A DNA stretch of 40,995 nt, from NCBI GenBank assembly GCA_020634575.1, contig JACKBM010000060.1, positions 1-40,995 on the forward strand, read 5' to 3'. This document shows positions 1-7,726 of the stretch, piece after piece (position 1 is the first letter of the stretch; each line of letters opens with the position of its first letter). The translations under genes and the position numbers were made by a program. Origin of the DNA: Ardenticatenales bacterium (GTDB taxonomy: Bacteria > Chloroflexota > Anaerolineae > Promineifilales > Promineifilaceae). The notes below the pieces were generated by a model. That model was not told the DNA's origin. It searched no databases and saw nothing but the letters and a program-made list of their open reading frames with translations.

Positions 1-15
1 TGGTCAACCCCTCAG
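1..15. repeat. Edge of a dispersed 3'-end palindromic repeat (partial copy)
   Basis: Read on the minus strand, these bases are CTGAGGGGTTGACCA. They match the start of the palindromic repeats at 17319 and 20363, which begin GGCTGAGGGGTTG. The match starts two bases past the stop codon of the cyclodeaminase gene, the same 3'-end position as the other copies. Only about 11 bases can be compared before the window ends, so this is a suggestion rather than a firm copy. Confidence 0.4.
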
Positions 16-17
16 AA

Positions 18-1022
18 TCAGGGCTGGCGTTTGGCGCCGATTTCTACCCAGGTGCCGACCCCTTCGGCTTTGCCCCGCTCGTAGACATGGAAGGCGGCGG
101 CGATGTCTTCGATGGCCAGGCCCAGGGATTTGAACAGGGTGATCTCGTCTGGACTGGTCCGGCCGGGGTGGGCGCCCGTCAGGAGGTCGCCAATCTCGGC
201 CAGGATGTGGTCGTCGTCGATGGCCCCTTCCTGTTTGGGGAAGAGGAAATCACCGGCTTCGTTGACCGTGGACTCGCGCCGATCGACAAACAGCGAGGAT
301 CGCACGACGGCGTCGGTGTCCAGCTCGCGGGTGTGTTTGACGCTGGAGCCGACGGCGTTGATGTGGACGCCGGGGCTGAGCCATTCACCAGCCAGGATCG
401 GGGTGGGGGCGCCAGTGGTGGTGCAGATGAGGTCGGCGCCGGCCACAGCCGTCTGTACGTCCGGTGTCGTTTCGACGGTGACACCGTGTTCGCGTTCAGC
501 CCAGGCCACAAAAGCGGCCAATCGCTCCTGGTTTGGACTCCAGACGCGGATGCGGCGAATGTCGCGCACGGCCAGCATCGCCGTCAGATGGGTGCGGGCC
601 TGGACGCCGGAGCCGAGAATGGCCAGGTCGCCCGCGTCGGGCCGGGCCAGCAGGTCGGTAGCCACACCGGTGGCGGCGGCGGTGCGGATGCCGGTGATTT
701 CGGTGGCATCAACGATTGCTTTCAGGACGCCGTGCTCCTTTTCAAACAGCATGACCGTACCCTGGTGAGAATCGTATTCGGTGCCATGATTGCCGGGCAT
801 AACCGACACCGTCTTGATGCCCAACATGCCGATATCGCCACCCAGGTAACCGGGCATCATGCCCAGCACGCCGGAGCGGTCCGGCAGCCAGAGGGGCCAG
901 CGCAGCGGCTGGACCGCATCGCCGGCGGCCAACGTTTTGAATGCCTCCGCGACCACGGCAATACATTCCTTCATGGGCAGCAACTGCCGCACATCATGGT
1001 GACTTAAAATCAGGACTTCCAT
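18..1022 (-). CDS. Ornithine cyclodeaminase / mu-crystallin family protein
   Basis: A 334-residue protein of the usual length for the ornithine cyclodeaminase/mu-crystallin/alanine dehydrogenase (OCD) family, cytosolic NAD(P)-dependent enzymes acting on amino or imino acids. The Rossmann motif GSGVQA lies near residue 137 and is followed by typical OCD segments (RVWSPN, GADLICTTT, GSS, EAGDF, SLGLAIEDIAAA). The ATG at 1022 has a GAGGTG ribosome-binding site about 7 nt upstream. The gene starts 21 bp after the stop of the metallo-hydrolase on the same strand, so the two probably share a transcript. The family includes cyclodeaminases, dehydrogenases and ketimine reductases. Sequence alone does not fix the substrate, so no symbol is given. 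Confidence 0.9.
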   Translation of the reverse strand: MEVLILSHHDVRQLLPMKECIAVVAEAFKTLAAGDAVQPLRWPLWLPDRSGVLGMMPGYLGGDIGMLGIKTVSVMPGNHGTEYDSHQGTVMLFEKEHGVLKAIVDATEITGIRTAAATGVATDLLARPDAGDLAILGSGVQARTHLTAMLAVRDIRRIRVWSPNQERLAAFVAWAEREHGVTVETTPDVQTAVAGADLICTTTGAPTPILAGEWLSPGVHINAVGSSVKHTRELDTDAVVRSSLFVDRRESTVNEAGDFLFPKQEGAIDDDHILAEIGDLLTGAHPGRTSPDEITLFKSLGLAIEDIAAAFHVYERGKAEGVGTWVEIGAKRQP

Positions 1023-1043
1023 CTTTCACCTCGTCAGATTATT

Positions 1044-1775
1044 TCAGATCGGTGTGACGCGTTTGTTACTGGCCGGTACCTCAGGCAAAGAACTGGCCAG
1101 GGCGCGTAACCGGCCGGTCGCCCCTTCTTTTAGCGGCCGGCCATGGCCAAAGCAGATCATGTCCGGGTCCAGCTGCGCCAGCTTGCGCACAGATTGCTGG
1201 GCCGTGGCCATGTCCACGGTCAGAAAACTCCAGGGCAGGCGCATCTGCGTAAAATTGAACAGGCTGTCGCCGGCAAACAGGATTTTGCGCTCCGGCTGCC
1301 AGAAGCTGAGGTGGCCCGGCGCATGGCCGGGCGTGCTCACCACCTGCAAGCCACCCAGGATTTCGGCGAGCCAGGCGCCATCGGCCACGGTTCGGCTCAC
1401 CTTCATGTTGGGCAACGTCGTTTGCGGCGGGCGGGCCAGCTTGGCCAGCCCGCGCAGCTCGGCCCGGTTGGGTAACGGGATGGGGATCTCTCCGCGCGCC
1501 ACCGGCGCCTCCAACTCCGAGCAGATCAGTTCGGCATCCGAGTTGGCCAGCAAAAAGGGGATAGCGCCGACGTGGTCAGGGTGCGCGTGGGTGAGGAGGA
1601 TGCGGCGGATGTCGCGGAGCTGAAAGCCGGCGCCTTCAAGCTGGCGCTGCAGCGACCGGGCTGCCGGGGGGATGCTGCCATCGATAATGGTCAGCCCATC
1701 CTCATCGCGAATGAGATAGACGCGCCCAACCGGCAAGCCGCGAAACGTGAACAGATCCGGGGCAATTTCCTCCAT
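1044..1775 (-). CDS. Metallo-beta-lactamase fold hydrolase
   Basis: A 243-residue metallo-beta-lactamase (MBL) hydrolase. The zinc-binding signature is intact: THAHPDH (HxHxDH), then TPGHAPGH, FAGDSLF and a final CFGHG histidine. The reading frame stays open upstream to 2171, but that part is the protease gene in a shifted frame. The true start is the ATG at 1775, directly behind a strong GGAGGAGGTGA ribosome-binding site. The start MEEIAPDLFTFRG matches the family's N-terminal strand. It follows the CPBP protease gene by 80 bp and precedes the cyclodeaminase by 21 bp, giving a likely four-gene run under the TetR regulator. MBL hydrolases cleave thioesters, lactones or phosphoesters; the substrate is unknown. 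Confidence 0.9.
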   Translation of the reverse strand: MEEIAPDLFTFRGLPVGRVYLIRDEDGLTIIDGSIPPAARSLQRQLEGAGFQLRDIRRILLTHAHPDHVGAIPFLLANSDAELICSELEAPVARGEIPIPLPNRAELRGLAKLARPPQTTLPNMKVSRTVADGAWLAEILGGLQVVSTPGHAPGHLSFWQPERKILFAGDSLFNFTQMRLPWSFLTVDMATAQQSVRKLAQLDPDMICFGHGRPLKEGATGRLRALASSLPEVPASNKRVTPI

Positions 1776-1855
1776 GTCACCTCCTCCCGGCGCCTCCGGC
1801 CCGGTGCCCGCAGCGATTATAGCTGACTCCCGACGAACTTCCTCACAGTTGCCAC

Positions 1856-2651
1856 CTAGCCAAGCCAGCCAGCCACATGGGCCAGCACCAGGCCAAAGCC
1901 CAACCCATTGAACAGAAGATGGGCGATGAGGGCGGAGCCAGTTCCGGCCGGTTTTTGCGAGAAATAACTGATGAGCAGGCAAATTGGCAGCAGATTCAGT
2001 GAGATCCACCATTTGAACAAGGTGAAACAGATTCCAAAGCAGGCCATGGAGCAGCCAGGCGTGCCGGCCATAAGCCCGTTCCATGCGCGGCAGCGAAAAC
2101 CCCGCCACCAGAATTCCTCGCCGACGATATTGAAGAACAGGATGGTGGCGTAAAGCGGCAACAGACCCCAATTACCCTGAATAGAGCCGCCGGCGATGCT
2201 GTCCAGAACCGGCCGGGTCAACGGCTGACGCGGGTCCAGGAGGAAAGATCTCCGCTGGCAGCGGCAGCCAGCCCCGACTGATCAGCAGCTGGCTGACCGG
2301 CTGCAGCAAGCCATAACCCAGGTAACCGAGAAAGGTGATGAACAGGCCGAGACCCACATCGCGCCAGCTGAGCCGGGGCAAGCGGAAGCGCAGCCGCAGA
2401 TGGGCCCAGCTCGCAACTGGACCCGCCGCCAATGTGTAGCCGACCACCGCGGCGACCAGTAGCAGGGCGAGGGGGACAACGGTCACCAACGTATAAGCGG
2501 CAAACGGCGTGAGTCCCAATGGGCCAAGCCGGGGCAGGATGAGGTGGTAGGCGGCCAACAGGCTCAGCGCCGGCAGGCCAAAGGCCGTGAGATAGATGGC
2601 TAGCCGGGGAGCCGGCTTCGGGCTTGTTGTGATTTGGATTGACTGTGACAT
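1856..2651 (-). pseudogene. CPBP-family intramembrane protease, three frameshifts
   Basis: This encodes a CPBP (CAAX protease/bacteriocin-processing, Abi) membrane glutamic protease. The parts fall in different frames. Residues MSQSIQ to AEIF are read from 2651; GEEFWWRGF (motif 1, EExxxR) in a second frame; HAWLLHGLLWNLFHL (motif 2 with FxxxH) in a third; then LFKWW through ALIAHLLFNGLGF (motif 3, HxxxN) back in the second. Joining them needs three one-base corrections, near 2232-2246 (extra T), 2096-2103 (missing base in GGGG-TTTT) and 2016-2023 (extra T). The net result is 795 bases, about 264 residues, the normal family size. The corrected residues are well conserved, so this is either a very young pseudogene or sequencing error. 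The start at 2651 has a GGAG site, and a TetR-type operator lies just upstream. Confidence 0.8.
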
Positions 2652-2664
2652 GATAATTCTCCTT

Positions 2665-2686
2665 GCATACGTACTTGTATGTATGT
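2665..2686 (-). promoter_or_regulatory. Predicted TetR operator of the CPBP protease gene
   Basis: An inverted repeat with arms CATAC and GTATG sits 14 nt before the protease start codon. Aligned with the operator at the tetR promoter (3322-3343) it agrees at 18 of 22 positions, including the whole right arm ATGTATGT bar one base and the central TACT. Two such sites, one at each of two adjacent genes, support control of both by the encoded regulator. This is inference from sequence; binding is not shown. Confidence 0.7.
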
Positions 2687-2708
2687 AAACGGACAAAAAA
2701 AGAGCAAC

Positions 2709-3320
2709 TCAGGGCCGAAAACCCCACAGGAAAGCCCGCGCCAGGGCAGGGCCATCCTGTTTGAGCGAGAAGGTGTCAGCCAGGAGCAGCCATTGTTGGA
2801 TGACGCCATTCTGGAAAGCGCTAAAAGCACGGGCGGCTACCAGCGGGTCCAGGTCAGCGCGCAGACTGCCCTGGTCGATGCCAAATTGCATGTATTGGGC
2901 GATCGCCGCCAGGTTGGCCTGGCTCTGGTCGAGCAAGCGGGCTTCGACCGCCGCCAGATCGGGCGCCTGGTTGCTCTGAAACATCCATAGCCGCAAAATA
3001 TCGCGTACCTGCTGATTCTCCTCGACGAGGGCGAACCAGCGCACCAGAATCTGCTCACAAATTGTCAGGGCATCGCCGCCGCCAGCGGCCACCGCTTCTG
3101 CCAGCACGGAACCGCCGGCAAGATTGGCCGACTCCAGCAGCGCCTGGTACAGCTCTGCCTTGTTCTCGAAGTGGTGGTAGACAGCACCGCGGGTGACGCC
3201 GGCCGCTTTGGCGATCCGCCCCAGATTGGCGGCGTGATAGCCGTATTGGCTAAATTCACGCAGGGCGGCAGCCAGGATATCTTCGCGTGTCTGGGCGGCT
3301 TCTTCAGCAGTTCTTCGCAT
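2709..3320 (-). CDS. TetR/AcrR family transcriptional regulator
   Basis: A 203-residue TetR-family repressor. Residues 1-60 form the helix-turn-helix domain, with the family signature ILAAALREFSQYGYHAANLGRIAKAA, GVTRGAVYHHF and ENKAEL. The remainder is a helical ligand-binding domain of ordinary length. The frame is open to a TTG at 3356, but the ATG at 3320 is preferred: the palindromic operator and a promoter lie immediately before it, and upstream codons would run through them. No ribosome-binding site precedes the ATG, consistent with a leaderless message. It lies 57 bp from the CPBP protease gene on the same strand. Presumably it represses itself and the downstream protease, hydrolase and cyclodeaminase genes until a small molecule binds. 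Confidence 0.93.
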   Translation of the reverse strand: MRRTAEEAAQTREDILAAALREFSQYGYHAANLGRIAKAAGVTRGAVYHHFENKAELYQALLESANLAGGSVLAEAVAAGGGDALTICEQILVRWFALVEENQQVRDILRLWMFQSNQAPDLAAVEARLLDQSQANLAAIAQYMQFGIDQGSLRADLDPLVAARAFSAFQNGVIQQWLLLADTFSLKQDGPALARAFLWGFRP

Positions 3321-3321
3321 G

Positions 3322-3356
3322 ACATACATACTAGCATGTATGTTTGTGTTCGTCAA
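3322..3356 (-). promoter_or_regulatory. tetR promoter with overlapping palindromic operator
   Basis: On the minus strand, TTGACG (3356-3351) and TAGTAT (3333-3328) are separated by exactly 17 nt, a good -35/-10 pair. The -10 box lies inside a 22-bp near-perfect palindrome (3322-3343) with arms ACATACAT and ATGTATGT and central CTAG; only one base pair is mismatched. Transcription from this -10 would start at about 3321-3320, on the A of the start codon, giving a leaderless mRNA. Operator overlap with the -10 box fits autorepression. Confidence 0.75.
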
Positions 3357-3455
3357 GCCTAATGACTATTTTGCTTATCAACAGCCCGATCTTCTATACT
3401 TGCGGCCCATCTTATCAGCCGGCTCAGCCGGACCCAGCCACGAGGAGTGTAGGCC

Positions 3456-4217
3456 ATGAGCCGCAAAACCTATCTGTACGAAATGACCCGTCCCGAAATT
3501 GAACAGGCGCTGGCCGATGGCTTTGATACAGCCGTCGTCAACTTCGGCTCCACTGAGCAGCATGGCCTGCACCTGCCCATGGGCACGGATTCGCTGTGGG
3601 GCGAGGACCTGGCCGAGCGAGTGACTAAAGGGTTGGGGAAGGCGCTGCAGCTGCCCGGCGTCCGCATTGGCCGCTCAGACCACCATATGGATTTTGCCGG
3701 CAGCCTGACCATCAGCCAGGAAACATTTGCCTTGATTGTCCGTGATATCTGTCGCAGCGTGGCCCATCATGGCTTCCGCCACATCGTTCTTATCCCGACA
3801 CATGGCGGCAACTTCCGCCCGCTGGCTGAAGCGATTGCCCAGGTCCAGCCGGAATTACCCGAACTCAATTTGATTGGCTGGACCGATCTGGCGGCCCTGA
3901 CCCATGTGCTCTGGTCGGTCGCCGCCCGCCATGGCATCAGCTCGGACCAGGCCGGCGCCCATGCCGGTGAGAATGAGACGGCGATGATCCTTTACCTGCG
4001 TCCGGAGCTGGTCAATATGGCTGTGGCCGAGGCTGGTTTCATTGGCGACCACCTGGCGATGGCCGAGAAGATGATTGGCGGCAGTTTCAAGTCCGTGACT
4101 CACAATGGCGTTTTAGGCGACCCCAACCTGGGCAATGCCGAGACAGGCGCTGAATATATGGAGACACTGGCTGACGTGGTGGTGGCCTATGCGCGTGCGG
4201 CTCGCGACGGGGCCTGA
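3456..4217 (+). CDS. Creatininase family protein
   Basis: A 253-residue member of the creatininase/creatinine amidohydrolase family, metal-dependent cytosolic enzymes that open cyclic amides or deformylate pyrimidine intermediates. The metal-binding residues are in place: E34 and H36 in STEQHG, D45 in MGTD, H116 in THGGN and E172 in AGENETA. The start ATG has an AGGAG site about 10 nt upstream. It is transcribed away from the TetR operon and converges on the alpha/beta hydrolase 46 bp downstream. Family members work on creatinine, riboflavin/F420 precursors (ArfB-like) or mycofactocin (MftE-like). Nothing nearby points to one of these, so the substrate stays open. Confidence 0.9.
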   Translation: MSRKTYLYEMTRPEIEQALADGFDTAVVNFGSTEQHGLHLPMGTDSLWGEDLAERVTKGLGKALQLPGVRIGRSDHHMDFAGSLTISQETFALIVRDICRSVAHHGFRHIVLIPTHGGNFRPLAEAIAQVQPELPELNLIGWTDLAALTHVLWSVAARHGISSDQAGAHAGENETAMILYLRPELVNMAVAEAGFIGDHLAMAEKMIGGSFKSVTHNGVLGDPNLGNAETGAEYMETLADVVVAYARAARDGA

Positions 4218-4263
4218 GGGCCGAGGTAACCTATTGCTGCGCTGCGTCCTGCCCTGTCTTTGG

Positions 4264-5241
4264 TTAACGCGTTGGGGCCTCGACCACGGATGTCAAAAAC
4301 GTGAGGATTTTGTCGGCCAGGGGCGCGGTGTTCTCGGGCCAGCAGATGTCGCCGGCGAGGATATGGTTGCTGCCCTGACCACCGGCCGGTACCGTCACCA
4401 CCTCCTGCACCTCTGAGCCAATACGCGTGAGCGTCGGCGCGATCTTGCCCGGGTCGATGACGGTGTCGGCCGGGCTGTAGATGGTCAGGATCGGTTGCTG
4501 TATCTGTTCCAGAGGGGCGCGTGTCATCAGTTTGACCAGGGCCATCATCGGCAGCAACGCCCGGGTTGGATAGCGGGTGGTCCAATAGCGGGCCTGCGCC
4601 TCGTTGGCCGGTTCCCATACGCGCTCCGGCCCCTGGATAGCGGTGGCCAGCTGCTCGCCCCAGGGCATGGTTAAGAGGCCCGCACCAGGCGCCGCCGGGC
4701 CAAAGTTTGGCGAGATCAGTACCAGGGCGGCAATGTTGGTCGCCCACGGCTGGGCTGCCAACCAGGTGGCCAGCGTCGCGCCGGTTGAATTGCCGATCAG
4801 TATCACCTGTTTCCCCAGCCGCCGCCCCAGCGCCCAGGCCTCCTGCGCATCATTCAGCCAATAATTGACGGTGGCCTGAGCCATTTCGGCGCCCGTCTGC
4901 CCATGGCCGGCCAGGCGGGCCAGGTAGAGGTTGGCGCCTAAGCGCGCCGCCACCTGCTCGGGCAGCGGTGCCAGCTCCTGGCGGGTGGCGGAAAAGCCAT
5001 GCAAAAAGACAACCGCATACTCTGTTTGTTGGCCCACTGCGCCGGCCCAGATGATCGTTTTCTCCGCGCCCGGCGTGATGTTATGGAAGCGGGCTTCAGC
5101 CCGAGCCAGATAGTCATCCAGATCCTCGGGCAGGGTGAGTTGCCAGAGTCGTTCGTCGGTTTCGACACGCGGTCCGAGCAGGTAAAGTAGAATCAGGGCG
5201 AGCAGTAGCAGGAAAAGGGGCCAGAGTTTGCGTAAGGTCAT
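4264..5241 (-). CDS. Membrane-anchored alpha/beta hydrolase
   Basis: A 325-residue alpha/beta hydrolase with an N-terminal hydrophobic anchor (residues 7-22, rich in L), so the catalytic domain is probably tethered outside the membrane. The nucleophile is S152 in GNSTGA, a variant of GxSxG. The oxyanion strand reads VVFLHGFSATRQE. The likely acid is the D of YSPADTVIDP and the base the H of GSNHILAGD, which gives a complete triad. It starts 9 bp after the inositol-phosphatase stop codon on the same strand, so the two are co-transcribed. The fold covers esterases, carboxylesterases and monoacylglycerol lipases; a lipase/esterase role is the best guess. Confidence 0.88.
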   Translation of the reverse strand: MTLRKLWPLFLLLLALILLYLLGPRVETDERLWQLTLPEDLDDYLARAEARFHNITPGAEKTIIWAGAVGQQTEYAVVFLHGFSATRQELAPLPEQVAARLGANLYLARLAGHGQTGAEMAQATVNYWLNDAQEAWALGRRLGKQVILIGNSTGATLATWLAAQPWATNIAALVLISPNFGPAAPGAGLLTMPWGEQLATAIQGPERVWEPANEAQARYWTTRYPTRALLPMMALVKLMTRAPLEQIQQPILTIYSPADTVIDPGKIAPTLTRIGSEVQEVVTVPAGGQGSNHILAGDICWPENTAPLADKILTFLTSVVEAPTR

Positions 5242-5250
5242 GCGCCCATT

Positions 5251-6069
5251 CTAGCGCATCCCCGGTTGCTGCAAAGGGCTGGTTGGCGGCCGGTAGCTGA
5301 TATGACGGCAGACCTGGTCGATCAGGGTGGGATGGGCCGCGACGAGCGGTTCGCGCAGATTGGAGCCATCCAACAGGGAACTGATTGAAAAGGGCCCACC
5401 GCTCAGGTAGCGGAGTACAGCGCCCTGGCTCTGCAAGATCGCCAGCGGTGCGGCCAGGTCCCAGGCGCACGCTTTGGGAATGAAGGCAGCCGCAGCCAGG
5501 CCGCAGGCCGTGTAGACGATATTGGTGCTGACGCTACCCAGCGTCCGGCAGCGGCGGATGTTCAGCCGGTAGTCGTAGTTGCTGGCGCTGCCGACGGCCA
5601 GGTAAGCGCGGCGGTGCCAGCGTTCCTGTGGCAGCCGCTTCACGGGCAGACCGTTGCGAATGACCTGTCCGAACTGGTCCGTGAAGGTCATTTCATTGAG
5701 GCGTGGGGCGTAATGGAAGCCGTAGACCGGCCGGTCTTCCACCAAAATGCCCACTGCAATCGCCCAGCCGGCAATGCCTTCCAGATAAGCAGAGGTCCCA
5801 TCCAGCGGATCGATAACCCAGGTGACGGGCGCCCCGGCGCGAGAGGTCCGCCCACTCTCTTCGCCCATGACGTTATGGTCGGGAAAGGCATGGTTGATCT
5901 GGGTGGTCAGATATCTTTCCAGTTCGAGATCAACCGGGGTCACCTGGGTCCCATCAGCCTTAATGCTGGCGGGCGCGTCAGCCTGACGACCCAGGGCAAA
6001 AAGACCGGCCGTATGCAGCCAGCCAAGGACACGTGTAATAATCTCTGGGGTTAAGGCAAACGAAAACAT
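5251..6069 (-). CDS. Inositol monophosphatase family protein
   Basis: A 272-residue, Mg2+-dependent sugar-phosphate phosphatase of the inositol monophosphatase family. The metal ligands are visible: the E of VMGEESG, D87 and D90 in VIDPLDGTSAYLEG, and D204 in AWDLAAPLAIL. The frame runs open to 6240, but the ATG at 6069 has an AGGAG site 8 nt upstream and the extra N-terminal residues look non-coding. It is the first gene of a two-gene unit with the alpha/beta hydrolase. Its promoter must lie in the divergent region 6070-6307. Relatives act on inositol-1-phosphate, fructose-1,6-bisphosphate, histidinol phosphate or 3'-phosphoadenosine phosphates; the choice is not resolved here. Confidence 0.9.
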   Translation of the reverse strand: MFSFALTPEIITRVLGWLHTAGLFALGRQADAPASIKADGTQVTPVDLELERYLTTQINHAFPDHNVMGEESGRTSRAGAPVTWVIDPLDGTSAYLEGIAGWAIAVGILVEDRPVYGFHYAPRLNEMTFTDQFGQVIRNGLPVKRLPQERWHRRAYLAVGSASNYDYRLNIRRCRTLGSVSTNIVYTACGLAAAAFIPKACAWDLAAPLAILQSQGAVLRYLSGGPFSISSLLDGSNLREPLVAAHPTLIDQVCRHISYRPPTSPLQQPGMR

Positions 6070-6168
6070 CTGGCAATCTCCTGGTCGCGCCGGGTGGCGC
6101 CGGTTCTGGTGGCAATGGTACGGCAGTGATTGTTTGCCAGCTGCAGAAATAGGGAAAATACCTCTCAA

Positions 6169-6251
6169 GCTTAAGTGCGGATGAGGTAAAAGCCTGAATT
6201 TGGGCTGAAGTTTGTTTGAAGCGTAACTGAATTTCGTCAATAGGCTTAAGT
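6169..6251. promoter_or_regulatory. Three GCT(T/G)AAGT repeats in a divergent promoter region
   Basis: The 238-bp region between the divergent phosphatase and ATPase genes is AT-richer than its surroundings and holds GCTTAAGT at 6169, GCTGAAGT at 6204 and GCTTAAGT at 6244, all in the same orientation and 35-40 bp apart. OmpR-type winged-helix proteins commonly bind direct repeats, and the gene immediately downstream ends in such a domain. That makes these candidate autoregulatory sites. No clear -35/-10 pair stands out. Confidence 0.35.
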
Positions 6252-6307
6252 TGTGCCATGATCAGGCTGTTCCTTGTCGTCTTTCGCTGGTTACGAAGGA
6301 ATCGCTT

Positions 6308-7726
6308 ATGGTTGAAAGTGAATATTGGCGGCGCTATGCGGCGGATTATCGGCGCATGGAAGTTGCCACGATCGCGCGTTGGCTTGAGGCGGGTGAGAGC
6401 GGGGCGGTGATGGGCCTGGTAGGCTGTGGCCGTTCCAACCTGCTGAATTTCATCTGCCACCGGCCGGATGCCCTGGCCCCCTACCTCACGCGTCCCGATG
6501 CCCATGTGCTTATCATGGCCGACATCTACAACTTGCCCAGTAACGATCTCTCCAGTCTATATCGCACCCTGCTTCATGCCTTTTCCTGGAATGTGGAGCG
6601 TTTTCAGGATGGCGCTCTGCAACAAGATATCCTGCGGCTCTACCAGGAAAACAGCGACAAGCTGGATCCATTTCAGCCGCAAATGGCGCTGTTTGATCTG
6701 ATGCGCGCCTGTGAACAACGTGGCCTGCAGATTGTGCTGGTCTTGAACCGGTTTGACCGCTTCTGCGCCAAGGCGACCGATCACATGATCAGCTCCCTGC
6801 GCGGTTTACGGGATATGTTTCGCGGCACCTTGCAATTCATCGCCGGTATGTCCCAATTCCTGGCCTATGTGGATGGTCCTCTGTCACTGGGGGATGTTCA
6901 TGATTTGCTGGTGACACGGCTTTGTTGGGTTGGCGCGCTTAACGACGCTGATGCTGCTACCATGATTCAGGATCATTTTCCCGCCGGTTTGCCTGAAGCC
7001 GATAAGGATCAGATTGGTCAACTCAGTGGCCGCTATCCCAGCTTGTTAAAAGCGGTGTGCCAGTGGCGCCAGCAGGTTGAGGCGCCAGGCGGTAATTGGG
7101 TCCAGGCTTTACTGGCTGAGCGCAGCGTGCAGTTCCGCCTGGGCCGTATCTGGCAGGGCTTAACGCAGGAAGAGCGTCTGGCGCTGATGGAATTGCAGAA
7201 ATTGCAGCTGGAGCTCGGCCGGCCCGGCCCGTCCGGTACCATGGCGCCGCCGGCGGCCCGCCGTCACGCGCGCCTGGAAAATGATTCAGGCGAAATCCTG
7301 GCAGGGCTGGCGCAGCGTGGGCTGCTGGCACCGGCCGGTAAACATTGGCAGATCGCCAGCGAGTTGCTGGTCTATTATCTGGTCAGTACCGGATCGCTCA
7401 CGGGCGGCCGTCTGAAACTGGATCCATCCAGCCGGATTCTCACCGCTGGTCGCCGCAAAATCTCTGATTTGACAGACATGGAGTTCCGGATCCTGCAATA
7501 TTTATTTGCTAATCCGCAGGCGCGTTTGTCTTCGACCGATATCATCGAAAATGTCTGGCAGAGCGTCACCGATATAGAGTACGTGGACCCCAATGCCTTA
7601 CAGGTCCATATTGCCAACATCCGCCGCAAAATAGAACCATTGCCGCATCAACCCAAACACATTGTTACCTGGCGGGGTAATCCGGGGGGCTACCAGTTTT
7701 TCCCGGAAGGTAAGCCAGGGAAGTAA
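6308..7726 (+). CDS. ATPase with C-terminal OmpR-type winged-helix domain
   Basis: A 472-residue predicted transcription regulator. Residues 1-340 form a P-loop ATPase related to AAA/STAND proteins. The phosphate-binding loop is GLVGCGRS (residues 36-43), with arginine 42 where lysine is normal, and the Walker B strand is VLVLNRFD (D150). Residues about 368-470 form an OmpR/PhoB-type winged helix (LTDMEFRILQYLFANP, then NALQVHIANIRRKI and WRGNPGGYQF). There is no receiver domain. The ATG at 6308 has an AAGGA site; an upstream TTG at 6251 lacks one. Its TAA overlaps the ATG of the next gene (TAATG), so translation of the two is coupled and they probably act as one system. Likely an ATP-gated switch that binds DNA. 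Confidence 0.85.
   Translation: MVESEYWRRYAADYRRMEVATIARWLEAGESGAVMGLVGCGRSNLLNFICHRPDALAPYLTRPDAHVLIMADIYNLPSNDLSSLYRTLLHAFSWNVERFQDGALQQDILRLYQENSDKLDPFQPQMALFDLMRACEQRGLQIVLVLNRFDRFCAKATDHMISSLRGLRDMFRGTLQFIAGMSQFLAYVDGPLSLGDVHDLLVTRLCWVGALNDADAATMIQDHFPAGLPEADKDQIGQLSGRYPSLLKAVCQWRQQVEAPGGNWVQALLAERSVQFRLGRIWQGLTQEERLALMELQKLQLELGRPGPSGTMAPPAARRHARLENDSGEILAGLAQRGLLAPAGKHWQIASELLVYYLVSTGSLTGGRLKLDPSSRILTAGRRKISDLTDMEFRILQYLFANPQARLSSTDIIENVWQSVTDIEYVDPNALQVHIANIRRKIEPLPHQPKHIVTWRGNPGGYQFFPEGKPGK

Noticed and set aside
87..1007. Long plus-strand open frame of 306 codons
   Set aside because: It lies opposite the cyclodeaminase gene, which has a clear family match and ribosome-binding site. 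The frame is a by-product of GC-rich codon use; no start signal precedes it.
1776..2171. N-terminal extension of the first metallo-hydrolase to 375 residues
   Set aside because: These codons overlap the CPBP protease gene in a shifted frame, including its FxxxH motif. The ATG at 1775 with a perfect SD is the real start.
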